Below, piece after piece: positions 51,494 to 63,576 of a stretch of 64,000 bases of DNA (position 1 is the stretch's first letter; every line of letters begins with the position of its first letter). Where the stretch lies: positions 2,469,501-2,533,500 of the forward strand of contig CAUEEP010000737.1 in the NCBI GenBank assembly GCA_958450365.1. The letters run 5' to 3'. The notes under the pieces are model-generated. The model saw only the letters and a program-made list of their open reading frames with translations. It made no database searches and was not told the DNA's origin. The position numbers and the translations under genes were made by a program. The stretch comes from Mesorhabditis belari (taxonomy: Eukaryota > Nematoda > Chromadorea > Rhabditida > Rhabditidae).

Positions 51494-53172
51494 TTAAAAA
51501 TCTTTATTTGCTTTGAGTTGTTGAAATAAACTTGAGGTTGCATGATTTGAGGCAAATTGTAGACAAAACATGTTAATGTCGGCGTAGAGCTCCTAAAAGG
51601 AACTTAAGTTAGTTTTTCTTAGCAAGCTAACCTCTGTTTTAATCACTTTATCCTTTAATAGAGTCGCTACGAGCATTGCTGTAATTCTGACGAGTCGTAT
51701 CTAAACAAAAGAGAACTTAAAGAGAAATTAAGTTTTGAAACTGAAAACTATAGATATCTTGTTTTGTGGTAAAATAAAAGATTTAGCTTTACGAAGTTAA
51801 CCTGTAGATATGGCTTGCTTGAATCCTGACAAACTTGAAATAGATGTCGAATGTAGATTATTAATGGTTCGACTGGCAGATCAGGTACCATCTAAAATGT
51901 ATTATTTTTTAAAGTAGCCTTGACAAAAAATACCTTGTAAACCTTCCTAATCAGATCTGCACATTGAACCGAGAAATCCATCGTCATTAGAACACCAATA
52001 ATCCTAAAAGCGCATAAAAAAATTATAACTTCGAAAACTTACGTATTTATCCGGTCCTTTTCAAATTTGAGAATGTAGCTTAGAACTTCGGTCGAGACTT
52101 TCGAATTGTTTTCGATGAGTGGCGGAATTTTTCCCGGCGATATGCCCTAAAATTGTAATTTCAAAAGAAAATCATCTAATCAAGATTTTCAATTACGTTC
52201 GTGAAACAAACTAACCATCAAGCGATCCAGTTGCGCGGAATGATCGAAAGAACGCGATAAAATTTTGCAAAAATTTCGACTTTCTGTCTGCCTGAAAAAA
52301 TTTCATTGGAAATAACTACAAAATTCACAAACGTTAATAAGTTATTGGTGAGAATTTTATCCACCAATGCTGCAACTTCTTCTGGTGAAAACGAATCAGG
52401 AGACAGTGAAGAAAGTGTGGGTAATCCAACCAACGAAGGGGTAGAGTCTGGCTGAGAACTAAAATAGAAGTGTTTCAATAAGATCAATTTAACCTTACGT
52501 TATTACGTTCGAGACTACTTTTCTTAATTATCACCAACAAAAACAAAGTATTGACAAACTCCAAAAATCTCAAAACCTTGACGCCGAAAGTCTTTCTAAA
52601 GACGATGAAGCGATGCTCGTCGATGGGACGATTTTTGGTGAGTCGAGGCCAAATGACTAAACAATTGATGTTTAAACAACCATAATGCAAAGCAAAATAC
52701 TTCAACTTCTTTTAAAATTGATTATCCAAAAATCTACCTCTCTTCTTTCAGGTCTCAGCAAAGTATCAGGGGGTGTATTTGTCCATCCAGTGACATATCG
52801 CAGAAGTTCCAGCAGATTTTCGGTCATTTTCCTAAAAAAGAAAGTCGTGAGCTGTTTCCACTAGATATTTGCTTAAAACTCCCTAAGTGACTCCCTAATC
52901 AATCTTTCTCTTGAAGCCGTGAAAATTGTTTCTTATTGTTAATCGAGCTCGGTGCTTCCTCAGCGTCGATGATAGCAAATTGTGTTACAATTTCGTGTGC
53001 GAAGTGTGCTTACATGAGACCCTTCACTCGGTGGACCAATATCCAATTCTACCAAAAACAATTCAAAAACACACCTCCTTTCTTCGTCAATCTGCAAATC
53101 GTATGGTGCATCGGCGGGAAACTCGGGCCGATCCCTCCTCGATGACCCGCCTTCTTTTTCTTCATAGCTCAT
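51494..53172 (-). CDS. CCR4-NOT complex subunit 11 (CNOT11)
   Basis: CNOT11 is a subunit of the cytoplasmic mRNA deadenylase complex and docks with CNOT10. The first exon starts at 53172 directly after a GATGCTAG acceptor (MSYEEKEGG through LQIDEERR). It joins in phase to the exon ending at 52834 (RKMTENLLELLRYVTGW). The C-terminal half carries the family signature: ISPGKIPPLIENNSKVSTEV, LMTMDFSVQCADLIRKVYK, LPVEPLIIYIRHLFQVCQD, IRLVRITAMLVATLLKDKVI and ELYADINMFCLQFAS, matching the CNOT11 C-terminal domain motif by motif. The stop is at 51494. An alternative start is the ATG at 52827, which also follows an acceptor. A 46-bp piece of LSM2 coding sequence lies inside intron 1. The gene is divergent from LSM2. 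Confidence 0.82.
53000..53046 (+). pseudogene. Partial copy of the LSM2 coding sequence
   Basis: About 46 bases (GTGTGCTTACATGAGACCC through GGTGGACCAATATC) match the LSM2 segment at 53955-53999 with only a few differences (VCLHxTLHSVDQY). Homology stops on both sides. It is on the plus strand inside CNOT11 intron 1, about 950 bp from the true gene. Confidence 0.75.
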
Positions 53173-53633
53173 CTAGCATCGGTTTTTGCGTGAAACGACC
53201 GGAAAAATTGAAGGAATTATTACCGAAAGAGCTTACAAATAACAACGATATCTAATTTGATCAAAAAGTCACAGGGTTGACCACAAACAACAACGGCCTC
53301 TTTTTCGCATTTTAGTTTCGTGTTCGCGAATTGGCCTCCTAAAAGGTGCCCCACTTTTTTGCTGAATACCTATTTTCAAAAATCTACGCACGAAAGAGAA
53401 ATATAAATGGCGGCAATCAACCTTGATTTTTGCCTTTACGCGAATTTACTCCGTATTTGTGCAGTCTTTTATCAATTTTCAAGGTTTCAGCTAATTTTAA
53501 GCTCTGCTTTTTTTAATCAAACCTTTATTTAGACAAAATATAGAAGCATGTTTGTAAACTAAAAACTGAAGCTAAAAGTTTATCTGGAGTTGTTGACCTT
53601 CGCATACTATGTTAATGCCCATGCTCTTGACAA

Positions 53634-53784
53634 TACAGTCAAACATCGATATAACGAACCTCAACCAACAATACAGGCTAAAAAGTTCGTTATATTGAAG
53701 TATTTGTTGTTTCGAAGGCCATTTTTAGGTAAAACCCTTCGTTGGGACCAAAAATAGTGTTCGTTGTATCGAAATTCGACTCTA
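53634..53784. mobile_element. Short pogo/Tigger-like MITE
   Basis: The ends ACAGTCAAACATCGATATAA and its near complement (TTGTATCGAAATTCGACT) are typical of pogo/Tigger elements. The interior of about 100 bp has GTTCGTTATATTGAAG-type internal repeats. It lies in the shared upstream region of CNOT11 and LSM2. Confidence 0.55.
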
Positions 53785-53887
53785 TTTAGCCTTTTGGCTC
53801 TTATTCTTCTTTGTTTTTCTCAAAGTTAACTTTGAAATATACATTTGATGCTTTAGATAACGCCAACTTTCGCCTCGATCTCATCTG

Positions 53888-54175
53888 ATGCTTTTCTACT
53901 CATTTTTCAAAACGCTCGTCGGTAAAGAAGTGGTAGTTGAGCTGAAAAACGACGTGTGCTTGCATGGGACCCTTCACTCGGTGGACCAATATCTGAACAT
54001 GACCCTTCACGACACTCAAGTCACCGATCCAGACCGATTTCCTCATCTGATCGCCGTGAAGAATGCTTTCATTCGTGGATCTGTCGTTCGATATGTGCAA
54101 CTGCCTGAGGACCAAGTGGACACCGAATTGCTAGCCGACGCGAGCCGAAAAGAATTGCTTACGTCGAAAAAATAA
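53888..54175 (+). CDS. lsm-2: U6 snRNA-associated Sm-like protein LSm2
   Basis: LSm2 is part of the LSm2-8 ring on U6 snRNA in the spliceosome and the LSm1-7 ring in mRNA decay. This single-exon gene of 95 residues, the usual family length, starts MLFYSFFKTLVGKEVVVELK, has the Sm1 motif NDVCLHGTLHSVDQYLNM and the Sm2 motif FIRGSVVRYVQLP, and ends with a charged tail. A CTTTAG acceptor at 53856 may mark trans-splicing. NUP210 follows 190 bp downstream on the same strand. Confidence 0.97.
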   Translation: MLFYSFFKTLVGKEVVVELKNDVCLHGTLHSVDQYLNMTLHDTQVTDPDRFPHLIAVKNAFIRGSVVRYVQLPEDQVDTELLADASRKELLTSKK

Positions 54176-54365
54176 AACCATGTTGATTGAATTTTTATGA
54201 CTTTCCGTCTTATTTATTCCATGTGATGCCTAACTTGCAGGGGTTTTAAAGTTGTTCATTGTTGAGCGAGTCTTTTGCCCTGTTTATTTTTAGGTTGCAT
54301 ATTGATTGGGGTCTTTTTGATTTGCGTTCATTTCCGTTTTGTCATTTTTACAGAGCTATATTTAG

Positions 54366-54367
54366 AA
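54366..54367 (+). promoter_or_regulatory. Likely trans-splice acceptor of NUP210
   Basis: ATATTTAG ends at 54365, two bases before the NUP210 ATG and 190 bp after the LSM2 stop. Together with a second acceptor (TTTTTACAG, 54351) this is the layout of a downstream operon gene that receives a spliced leader. Confidence 0.5.
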
Positions 54368-57300
54368 ATGCTATCCTGTAAGACTTGGGTGTTTTTGCTC
54401 TTGTTTTGGACGGTGAATGGATACAAATTGAATGTGCCTCGACTCTTGTTGCCGTACCATCCGTCGGTTCCGATGCGTTTCGAGCTAGAAGTGGGAACAC
54501 CTTCTGGAGGATGCTTTAAATGGTATTCTAAAGATTAATTTCTGACTTTATCGGTTGACTTTAGGAGATCAAATCGACCGGATGTTGTAAAAGTGAACCC
54601 ACTTGGTCATCGAGATTGTTCGGATCGCGCTGAAGTGGTGGCAACGGCAAAAGTTGCAGGAACACATAATGCAGTGATCTTCGCGGATGATACTGGTTGT
54701 TTTTATTATTTGTTTAAGACATGCTTGATCTAGATGGAGGAGCCACTCTAAGTTGCGTTGTTACAATTGATGAGGTGGCTACGATAGTGATTGAACACAC
54801 GACAAAAGTGCTCTACGTGGATGCCGCTCCTGCACCGATTACCGTCGTTGCTTTCAATGCTGATGGTGAATTTTTCAACTACGATAGAACATACCTTTCA
54901 TGATGGCCGCATCAAACAAAACCTGAATTTAGGCGACAAGTTTTCGACTTTGGGTGAACTACCATTTGAATGGGATGTCAGCGATAATGGAGGAGAGTTA
55001 CGACCATTACGTATTGTGCCATTTGAGCAGAGCAAATATCGAGCGCCTCGAGATATTCAAGAACTTGAAAGTCAAAAGAAGAAAGGTAAAATAAAACAAA
55101 TTCTAGTCTGGAAGGTAAATTACTTTAGGTTATCTCGTCTTGCTTGAAGGTCTTTCATCTGGCTCGTCGACTGTGCAGACAAAATTTCAGGATTCATATT
55201 TTGCAGTACGCTTTTACAAAGCAATTAAAACCAATTTTATTTAGAAAGTTGCTGCAAGCAGCCTTGATTTGGTTGTGGTTGCGAATTTGTTACTCGAACC
55301 GGCATACGATATCTTCATACCTGTTTATTCCGACATACATTTCGTTGTCAAGATCGTGAAAGAGCAAGGAGTCGAAGGTTCGCTTCAATATTTTTATTGT
55401 TTAAAGTAAACTTTAGAAGTTCCGATGCCTTCGCCTCTTTATACGTTGAGGTTGGAGGACAATAAAATTTGTTCACTAAATTCTGCTCAATCAATTGTGA
55501 CTGCTCTGAGCAAAGGAACGACAAATCTACTTTTACACACAGAGAGTTTGTTGATATGACCTTTAAAATTAAACACAAGCTTTAGACATCGATGCAAAAA
55601 CAACGAAAAACGCGGCCGTTCGACCTCCATCTACAAAGATTCAAGTTGTTGATCCAGAGAGTCTACAGTTTGCGATTTCCGGAAGTAATTTCATTCTCAA
55701 AGTCAAGTAATCAATTACTTTTAGATAACTGGGTTTTGGAGAAAGACCGTGTTTACACAATTGGGATAAATTTGTTGGATCCACATGGGAATCACATGTT
55801 CATTGCTGATGTAGGTTTGGAAAAAAAAATTTGATGTTTTTTTATTTAGAATGCTCGGTTCGAAACGGTTTTGCCATTGGACTACTTTGAAATTGTCAAG
55901 ACAACGAACAACGGAACTCACTTTGAAGTTAAAGCTAGAAAATCTGGACGAGTAACGCTTCGATCAAAGTTGACTTCTTTCATTACAGAGGTATCTGAAC
56001 GACAGTTTTCCGAATTAATTTTTTTTAGGGTGGTATTGAGATTTTCATAAAACGCAAAGTCGTCGGAGAGCAACAATTGGAAATTGTTGATCCAATCACT
56101 GTTATTCCGAAGCAAGTGATCTTCCCCTATCTGGTGCAAAAGAAGTTCGAATATCCATTGAAGGTAACGGGTTGTTTTTTGATGCGGGTAACTTTCTTTT
56201 TTTAGGCAATCGGTGGTAGCGGCTCATTCTCTTGGCTCTCTGGCAACAGAGCAGTATGTGATGTGGATGATACAGGGCTGAGTCGATCAGGTGAACTTGG
56301 CTGGACGCTAGTCACTGCCGTTGATCGAAAAAATCCTTCAATCTTTGGGACTTCAAAGGTTTTAATGTTTCTTTCGTTCGAATTTAATTCTTGTTTAGAT
56401 TGGCGTGCTTGAAGCAATTTCACTTGACTTTGGGAAAACGCGGAAAGAAGTGGAAGTGGGCAAAGTTCTCTACTTAAACGTGCAACTCTACGGACTTGAT
56501 CGAGAAAAAGGGCAAAGACATATTCCTTTCACTGACTGCCGAAATGTACCGTTCACCGTTGAGGTGCAAAATCACGCTTATTTTCATTATGAAAAAGGTT
56601 TGTGCAAAGCGGTAGCTGGTTAACCTATTTCCATTATATCAGATATTCCGTCACAAATTCCTACGGAGGGGACGGGATGCGGGACGATCGCTTTGAAGGC
56701 TATCAAATCTGGAGATACGCGTATCACTGTCAAGTATGACAAGTATTCGGCAACGATCGATGTCTCTGCTTTTCCAGCTCTGAAGGTAAGAGATTTGGTA
56801 ACGTAAATAAAAGGAATACTTTTATTTAGATAATAGAAGATGAACTATTAATTCCGATTGGTGGTGCATTCAAACTGATTGTTGAAGGAGGTCCTCGTCC
56901 TTGGCTACTTGATCCATCACAATTCTTCATTGAAGGTATATTTTGGAAGAAAGGTAAAAAAAACAATGTTTTTAAGGAAAATCAGCGAACTCGCAAGCTG
57001 TTTCCAGCAAATGGCATGAAAAACTACTTTTCACGTGTGGACAGCAATCAGCAACGGTATAAACATAGGCAATTGCACTGTCAATACTTTTTTAGACCGT
57101 TGATGTGGTTGTTGGAAACCAGCCTACCACCTCGAATGAAATACCAGCAGTGGTTTCGTCGACGATTCGGATTTGCTGTGTGATGCCATCGCGATTAGGA
57201 CTGAAAGTGGAGGAAAAGAAAAAAGAGGGCAACGCCCCAAAATGTCCATCCTCGGCTGTTGTAAGTGCTTAAACGTATATAATTTTACTCTTGTTGTTGG

Positions 57301-60300
57301 TGTTTCAGACACCGATTCTTTCTTCCGAACGCTTCAACATTGGAGTTACTGCTTTTGGCCGTTGTGATGAAAGCGAAGAAGAACGCTCGATGGTTGGAAT
57401 CGATTCAATGGAATTGGAATGGGGCCTACCTGGTGATGGGAAAAATTTTTTGAGCTTGGGAAAAACAACTCAATTCACTGACGATCAAACAAACAGAGGT
57501 TTTGAAAAAAAATAATTTTAGACGGTTATCATATCTAGGCTGGATCGATGCAACACCAAAAGGGAAGGTTGGCAACGTGCGTGTTTCTGTCAAATCAACA
57601 CGATCGGGATCACAACGACTTCCCAATCCAGTCGCTGGCAATCTGGACATTAAATTGGTAGTTTGAAATCAGAACATCGAATTGTATTTACTTTTCAAAG
57701 GTCAATCGGGCGAGCACGGTTCCATCCTCTTTGGTTCTGTGGAATGATGTGACTGCAACGGCAAAGTTGAGCATTGAAGGCGGGTCGGGACACTTCCATC
57801 TTGTTGATCGATCCGAGTTTTATGACGCACAAGTTACCAGCAAAGAAATTATTGTGGGATGTTTTTAGAAAATGTTTTACTACTACAGTCTAGGTTTCAC
57901 CTCGTAAAACTGGCAGTGCTCCGCTTCGTCTTCTGGATTTGTGCCTTGGTTCGGCTTTGTTAGAAGTGCCCATCAAGATTACGGACATTCATTCGCTACG
58001 GATTCGAGCGCCTTCTCACGTATGGTGTTTAGGATATAAATATGGCTTATGATTTTTAGGTGGAAGTTTCTTCTCGCGTGACTGTCAATGTTGATGTTGT
58101 TGATGTCGAAGGAGAACCATTTTCCGCGGATTACGTTTCTGTGATGAATTTGGAACTCGAAACTGATAGCACTTCCGCAAAGATTACAAGGTAGCCAGAA
58201 AGCTTATTAAGCATACGATAGGCGTGTTTTTAGAGATTCTGGAATGCGTTTTCACCTTGATGCAAAGGCGGTCGGTGAAGTAAAATTGATTGCCTCAGCT
58301 CGAGCATCAAGTGGCAGCCCGATTCAAAGTCGGCAACATATTTTGCAGGTGGCGTATAATAAATTGGTTACGACTATGATTAATGTTTTAGATCTACGCA
58401 CCAATTAAACTTTATCCAAGAACGGTGACGTTGATTCCGGAGAGTACATTCCAGGTATTACTTTAAGAACACTTGGGCTGAAGTATTTAATGATTTAGCT
58501 GGAAATTGTTGGCGGCCCTCGGCCAACTCCACCAGTTTCTTTTACGCTCAATAACACAAAATCGATGCGAATTGAATCCAACGCTCTCATCACTTCGTTG
58601 ACCACACTCGGAAATACTCTTGTCACGGGGACAATCAATCAAGACAATGGACAAAGCACCTCGGTAAGGTGTTATGGATAAACTGAGAGTAAATCGCTAT
58701 TTAGGATTCTGTTGTGGTGAGAGTGGTTTCCCTTGCCGGTATTCGACTTCGTGTTTCTACCAATCGAGCAAAGACGGGAGCAAAGGTAGTTGCACTCTTA
58801 AATCATCATGCTTATTATTCAATAGGTTTCGGCCCGTGTGGATGGTCTGCAAGATGATGAAACTCCTTACTCATTCGGTGGCGCCACTTATCCATTTAAG
58901 GTATTTGCGTTGGTTTAGTTTGTGAGTATTTCTGACTTCAGGTGAAATGGTCTGTATCTGATCCAACGGTTCTTATGATCGATTCGTCATACCTTGGCAA
59001 CGCTTTGACTGAAGGAGAACAAAATCGATTCGGCGTGTCATTATCAGCTAGGGCAGGGGGACGAGTGGCGATCAAAGTAGAAGTGCAGATGCATCCTTCA
59101 GCTCGCTTACACTTTCAGGTAGCACGCTAAACCAATTAAAAATATATAATTATTTTAGAATAAACAGCAATTGTTCGAGGCCGAGACGACAGTAATCGTT
59201 GACGAAGCTCCTGCCTTAATTGATCCAAAGTTGCCGATTTCAATGATCAATATCGCTCCGGATGCCGAATACAAATTGAAGAGCACATGGTGAGTAAAAA
59301 CTGAGCCTTGTTAGACAAGTTAGGAAAACTAAGAAAAGTAATGTACATTTATTTTCCAACAAAGTTGCATGATCATTCTAGTTTAAAATGTTCGTTTGAG
59401 TTTCCTTGAATGTGGCTTCCTGCTCGAGTTTCCTGTTGTTTGTTCGAGAGGCTTGGGGTTCACGTTGAGCGTGTCTTGAGAGGGTACCGCACCTGTAATT
59501 GCAGCTTGTGATTTTTTTTCAGCAAGTCCCAACTTTTTCCAGTCAAATCAATGCTCAAGAGCGGCTCGCAGTTTTTCGCATCTGTTTTTGTGGCTTGTAC
59601 TCGACAAATTGAACCCTCAACATTTGAGTTGTAAACCTAAATTTTAGTTTTAACTTAAATTTTACGAGATTGCACCTTCAACGCTTGATTTAACTGTTGG
59701 GCTCTCTTCTCCATTTCTGATTTGTAGATTTGCAAATTGTCCCGAAGAATTGGCATTGCTAGTTGACTCCATGATCCCAATCCCTGAAAGACTTTTTTTG
59801 CCTTGAATCAATAAAAAAACCACTTTTATCTGCATCAAGGAGTTTCTAGTCATGATAGCCAACGATTTGCTTTGCAATAATAGAGCCTCGATAACTTTCA
59901 TTGCACTAATTCGGGAAGCTTCGATCTAAATTTCCCCTCAATAATATCTTTTGAAAAGTTATACCTCAGCACTCGCTTGATAGGACTGCATGTTCAACAT
60001 ATAGCGTTGCTGAACAGTAAATACGGTTAGGGTTCTGGCTATCAGAATAGCCTAAAATGCTTACTAAAATGGGACTCATTAGCTTGTAACCTGTTGTGCT
60101 TCGCTGGCTTTTGCTATCACGAGTTTCAAAGCCGTGTTGGAGTTATTGACTGCTTGATTTTCGATCCCTTGTATGTAAGCTTCGGCAGCCGCAAGGGAGT
60201 TTTGTAAACTTAGCTGGTTGACAACGGACCACGGGTCATACCATTGGGTCAAAATAGGAGAGATCAATTGGAATAAAAGGAATAGACGGTGCATTTGAAG

Positions 60301-63149
60301 TTTGTGAAGAGTCGAGTAATTTTTCAAACGTTTGAAACGTGTTTAAGTTTGAAATGAAAACGAAAATTGTTCCCTCGAGTTTTTGTGTCGCTCATCCCTG
60401 CCTTTTTTGGATTGCTCTCAAATTTACTTGGTTCACCATTTAGTTATCAATTTGTCAATCTTTTTTCACATGGTTTGTCTTTTTCTCTCCCTAATGCGAC
60501 CAGTTTTCTGGATGGGCGATTTTTGATTCTTTCAAATTGAACGCGAGTTTCGCGGACTCTTAAAGTTTTGAAATGATAAAATGAAAACGATTGATATGGT
60601 ACTAACATTTTTTGTCGGGAATAAAAGACTGACTGAACATAAAAAGAAATGAGCTAGTGAGCGGGATAGAAGCTTATAAAAACTTTTCATTTTAGGAATG
60701 ACGGACAAACGACTTTTTCGGTTCCAACAGCTTTCTCTTCGCTTGCAACCGTCTCAAAAGCTGGTCACCTGCGGACTCATTCGATCACCGGATCTGCTGG
60801 AATTCTTTTGGCACGGACCTCGGCGGAACTCAACGAAAGTGTAATCGTGCCTCTACAGGTTAGTTTTAAAAATTTTATTTGTGAAATCAAACTAAAATTG
60901 CTTTGATTTGGGAGAACAAGAAACTTTAGGTATCGGCTGTCGGATCACTATGGGTCGACGTTGTGCCTCCATTGACGAACGCACATGCCCATACTTTAAT
61001 GGCTCTTCCCGTTGGACTAACTCTGAATCTCAAAGTTTACTTCCGTGATCGCTCTGGGCTACGTTTACTCGCAGCTGCAAACAAGATTCAGTATCGACCT
61101 CATAGGTAATAAAAATGTTCGGTTTTGCAACTAATTTCCTTTTAGATTCGATCTGACCGACATCAGTGCTTCAAATCAAAATCGAACGATCACAATCACA
61201 TTGAAAACCCCCGGAGAAACTGTGCTGAGAATTTGGGACTCCGATGAAAGAAATTTGCAAACATTTATCAGAATTTACGCGCTCGACCAATTGACGCCAA
61301 ATTCAAAACGATCCATTGTTGTTTCGGATCTCATCTGCTTTGTAAATCCTGTTGAGGTAAAAGATTACGTAGTTTTTATTAAGTGCGTTTTCTTCAGGGA
61401 GTCGCTGAGTGGAGAATTGATGGAGAAGAACAACTGCAACTTTTACAAGGATCAATCGGCCTTGCAAAGAAACCTGGAAACGTTGTTGTGGAAATGAAAA
61501 GCGATCAGGGATTGAGTATGCATGCTACGGTAAGTATAAAAGAATGATGATGATGATGTGTTGTTTAGATTTTGATTAATCCTGTTGGCTACGTTGGATT
61601 TTCTTCAAGTCAATCATCAGCGTTCGTTTCAAATTTTGCCGGCGAAAGCTTTGTTTTTCCACTACACATTGCTCGACACTCCAACGAGTCAACCAAGGAA
61701 ACTAGTGTAATTGGTGAGTTTATTTGTTATTTTTAAAGTTGACACTTGAACCGAAATCACAAGTTTCGTTTTAGGATGTGCAAAGGATCAACCACTACCT
61801 CGTTTGAGTGCTCCTATCACTTGCTCAATTCACTTTTCGAATCAACTGGCGTTTTCTGCTTCACATCTTTTCACTGCCAAAAGCACCTTTGACGAAACAA
61901 AGGGTTAGTGTTGTTTTAAAATGTTAAAGGTTTAGTTTATTTTAGGTTTGTATGCCTGTGTTATTCAAGAACAAGTGGCTGGTCGTGTTCCTCTATCGAT
62001 CGTTGACACAAAACCTACGGATATTATTGTCACTGCCAACTGGAACGATAAACATGCTTCAAATGTAACTTTACCATAAATTACTAGCATACAAAGTTTT
62101 ATAGATTCCGGATGCTGTGATCACGCGTCCTTTCTACATGGCCTTTGAGATTTTGGATAAACAAGTTAGCCACTTACCTTTTCGTAAGTATCATTTTTTA
62201 GCTGACTCTTTCTTCGCTTCCATCCCATCAAGCACCTGGAGCAGTGCTATCGATTCGTGTCCCACCCGCTCAATTGTCAAAAATTGCAGCTTCTGGTTGC
62301 GCGGATTGGGTTACGATTACAGAGACGACTGGAGCACATTCCCTCAATGCCAACAAGCACTACCTCATTCAGGTAATCTTTAATTTTTGTTAAAGTTATC
62401 ATTCTCTATTTCTTCCTTTTAGACAAAGCGTGGGAACTCTGTACAACCTGGTCACATTGAGAAATGTGAAATCACCATTAGCAACGCGCTCACAGGGCAA
62501 GCAGGCAGTGTGGCAATAAACATTCGAGGAATTGACAAGATGACCGCTCAATTAACAGGTAAACAATCTATTTTCGCCGTCATTTAAAATTTTCCATTTA
62601 GGCGCTGAATCAGCAACTTTCCTTCAGCTATTGTTCTCCTTGGCACATTCATTTTCTTGGCTGTTCATCCCATTGATGACACTCTGCATTGCCGCTATTA
62701 TTTTGATCGCAGGTAATTGATATTGGTCATCTAGTTTAAAAGTTTAATTTAGTGTGGTTGATACTTCGCTCAGGCTCGGTCAAGTTGGGAACTGCGGCAA
62801 ACAATGTTGCTGGTGGAGTTTTTGCTTCCGATCGGTCCAATCCAAATATCTCCTATCAAAGCTCCGCTGGGTCATCTCCTTCAGGTGGATACATTAAGTT
62901 TTTTGTTTAAATAGTTTGTTTTTAGCAAGCTACGTTTGGCGTGAATCACCACCGCGTTATCATTCAACACCAATCGACAACACACCAACAGTGAGTTTTC
63001 TCAATGAGCCTGCTACATGGAAGCTTAACATAGCAATTAGCTCTAAAGGGTTGTTTACCTTTTATGAAAGATAATTTTAGCTTGGACCGATCGGCTCCGG
63101 AGGCTCTCCCCAGCTATGGACTTCATCGAATATTCGTCGGCGATTGTAA
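54368..63149 (+). CDS. npp-12: Nuclear pore membrane glycoprotein 210 (NUP210/gp210)
   Basis: This single-pass pore membrane protein has a large lumenal part of Ig-like (BIG) repeats. The signal peptide is at the start (KTWVFLLLFWTVNG), then LNVPRLLLPYHPSVPMRFEL. Family segments follow: VVKVNPLGHRDCSDRA, LYVDAAPAPITVV, FEWDVSDNGGELRPLRIVPF, VVANLLLEPAYDIFIPVYSD, and FDLTDISASNQNRTIT toward the end. The membrane helix is in exons 62602-62711 and 62753 onward (WLFIPLMTLCIAAIILIAVW), followed by a short tail and SGGSPQLWTSSNIRRRL with the stop at 63147. There are about 30 exons with introns of mostly 35-60 nt. One intron (59291-60696) is 1.4 kb and hosts a minus-strand gene. Estimated length is near 1,900 residues, similar to known gp210. 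Confidence 0.9.
59655..60294 (-). CDS. Nested small secreted helical protein, unknown function
   Basis: This gene lies on the opposite strand inside the largest NUP210 intron. Four exons join in phase. The ATG at 60294 gives a signal peptide (MHRLFLLFQLISPILTQ), then WYDPWSVVNQLSLQNSLAAA, IQGIENQAVNNSNTALKLVI, RYMLNMQSYQASAE, ISAMKVIEALLLQSKSLAIM, GLGSWSQLAMPILRDNLQIY and KRAQQLNQALKVQSRKI, with the stop at 59655. It has about 175 residues, mostly predicted helix, with no cysteines seen and one possible glycosylation site (NNS). I do not recognise the family. Confidence 0.6.
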
Positions 63150-63576
63150 TTTGATTTCAAAATCTTCAAATTTATGGCCACTTTTTGTTGTGATTGTTTG
63201 TTTGTCATTGATCTCACGTATCCCCGATTTTGCCCTATTGTTGTTTAATCCTCTCATTTTGTTAGTTGTGTGTTTTCCTTTCCGTGCACAATTTTATCAA
63301 TTTTTTTGACCGGTGCTCAGAATTTCTCCTGACGCGTTTTTTTCCAGGTGACCTTTTCCGTAAACGATTACATATTGCTGCCACGTATTGATACGGTTTT
63401 CAAAGGCTTAACTATTCTCTTCTATGTTATTTTGCTTTTCAAGTTTTAGGAACTGCTTGTTGCTGTTAGATTTAAATAAATTTTTCTAAAACAGCTCCTC
63501 TTAAAGAATCATAAGCAAAGGTGATACTGACGGTATCCTTTAGATATAACAATACAGTTGCAACCGTAATTTCAAA

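Noticed and set aside
52926..53255. 109-codon plus-strand ORF containing an LSm-like stretch
   Set aside because: Only 46 bp match LSM2. The rest is antisense to CNOT11 exon 1 and intron 1, so it is not a second LSm gene.
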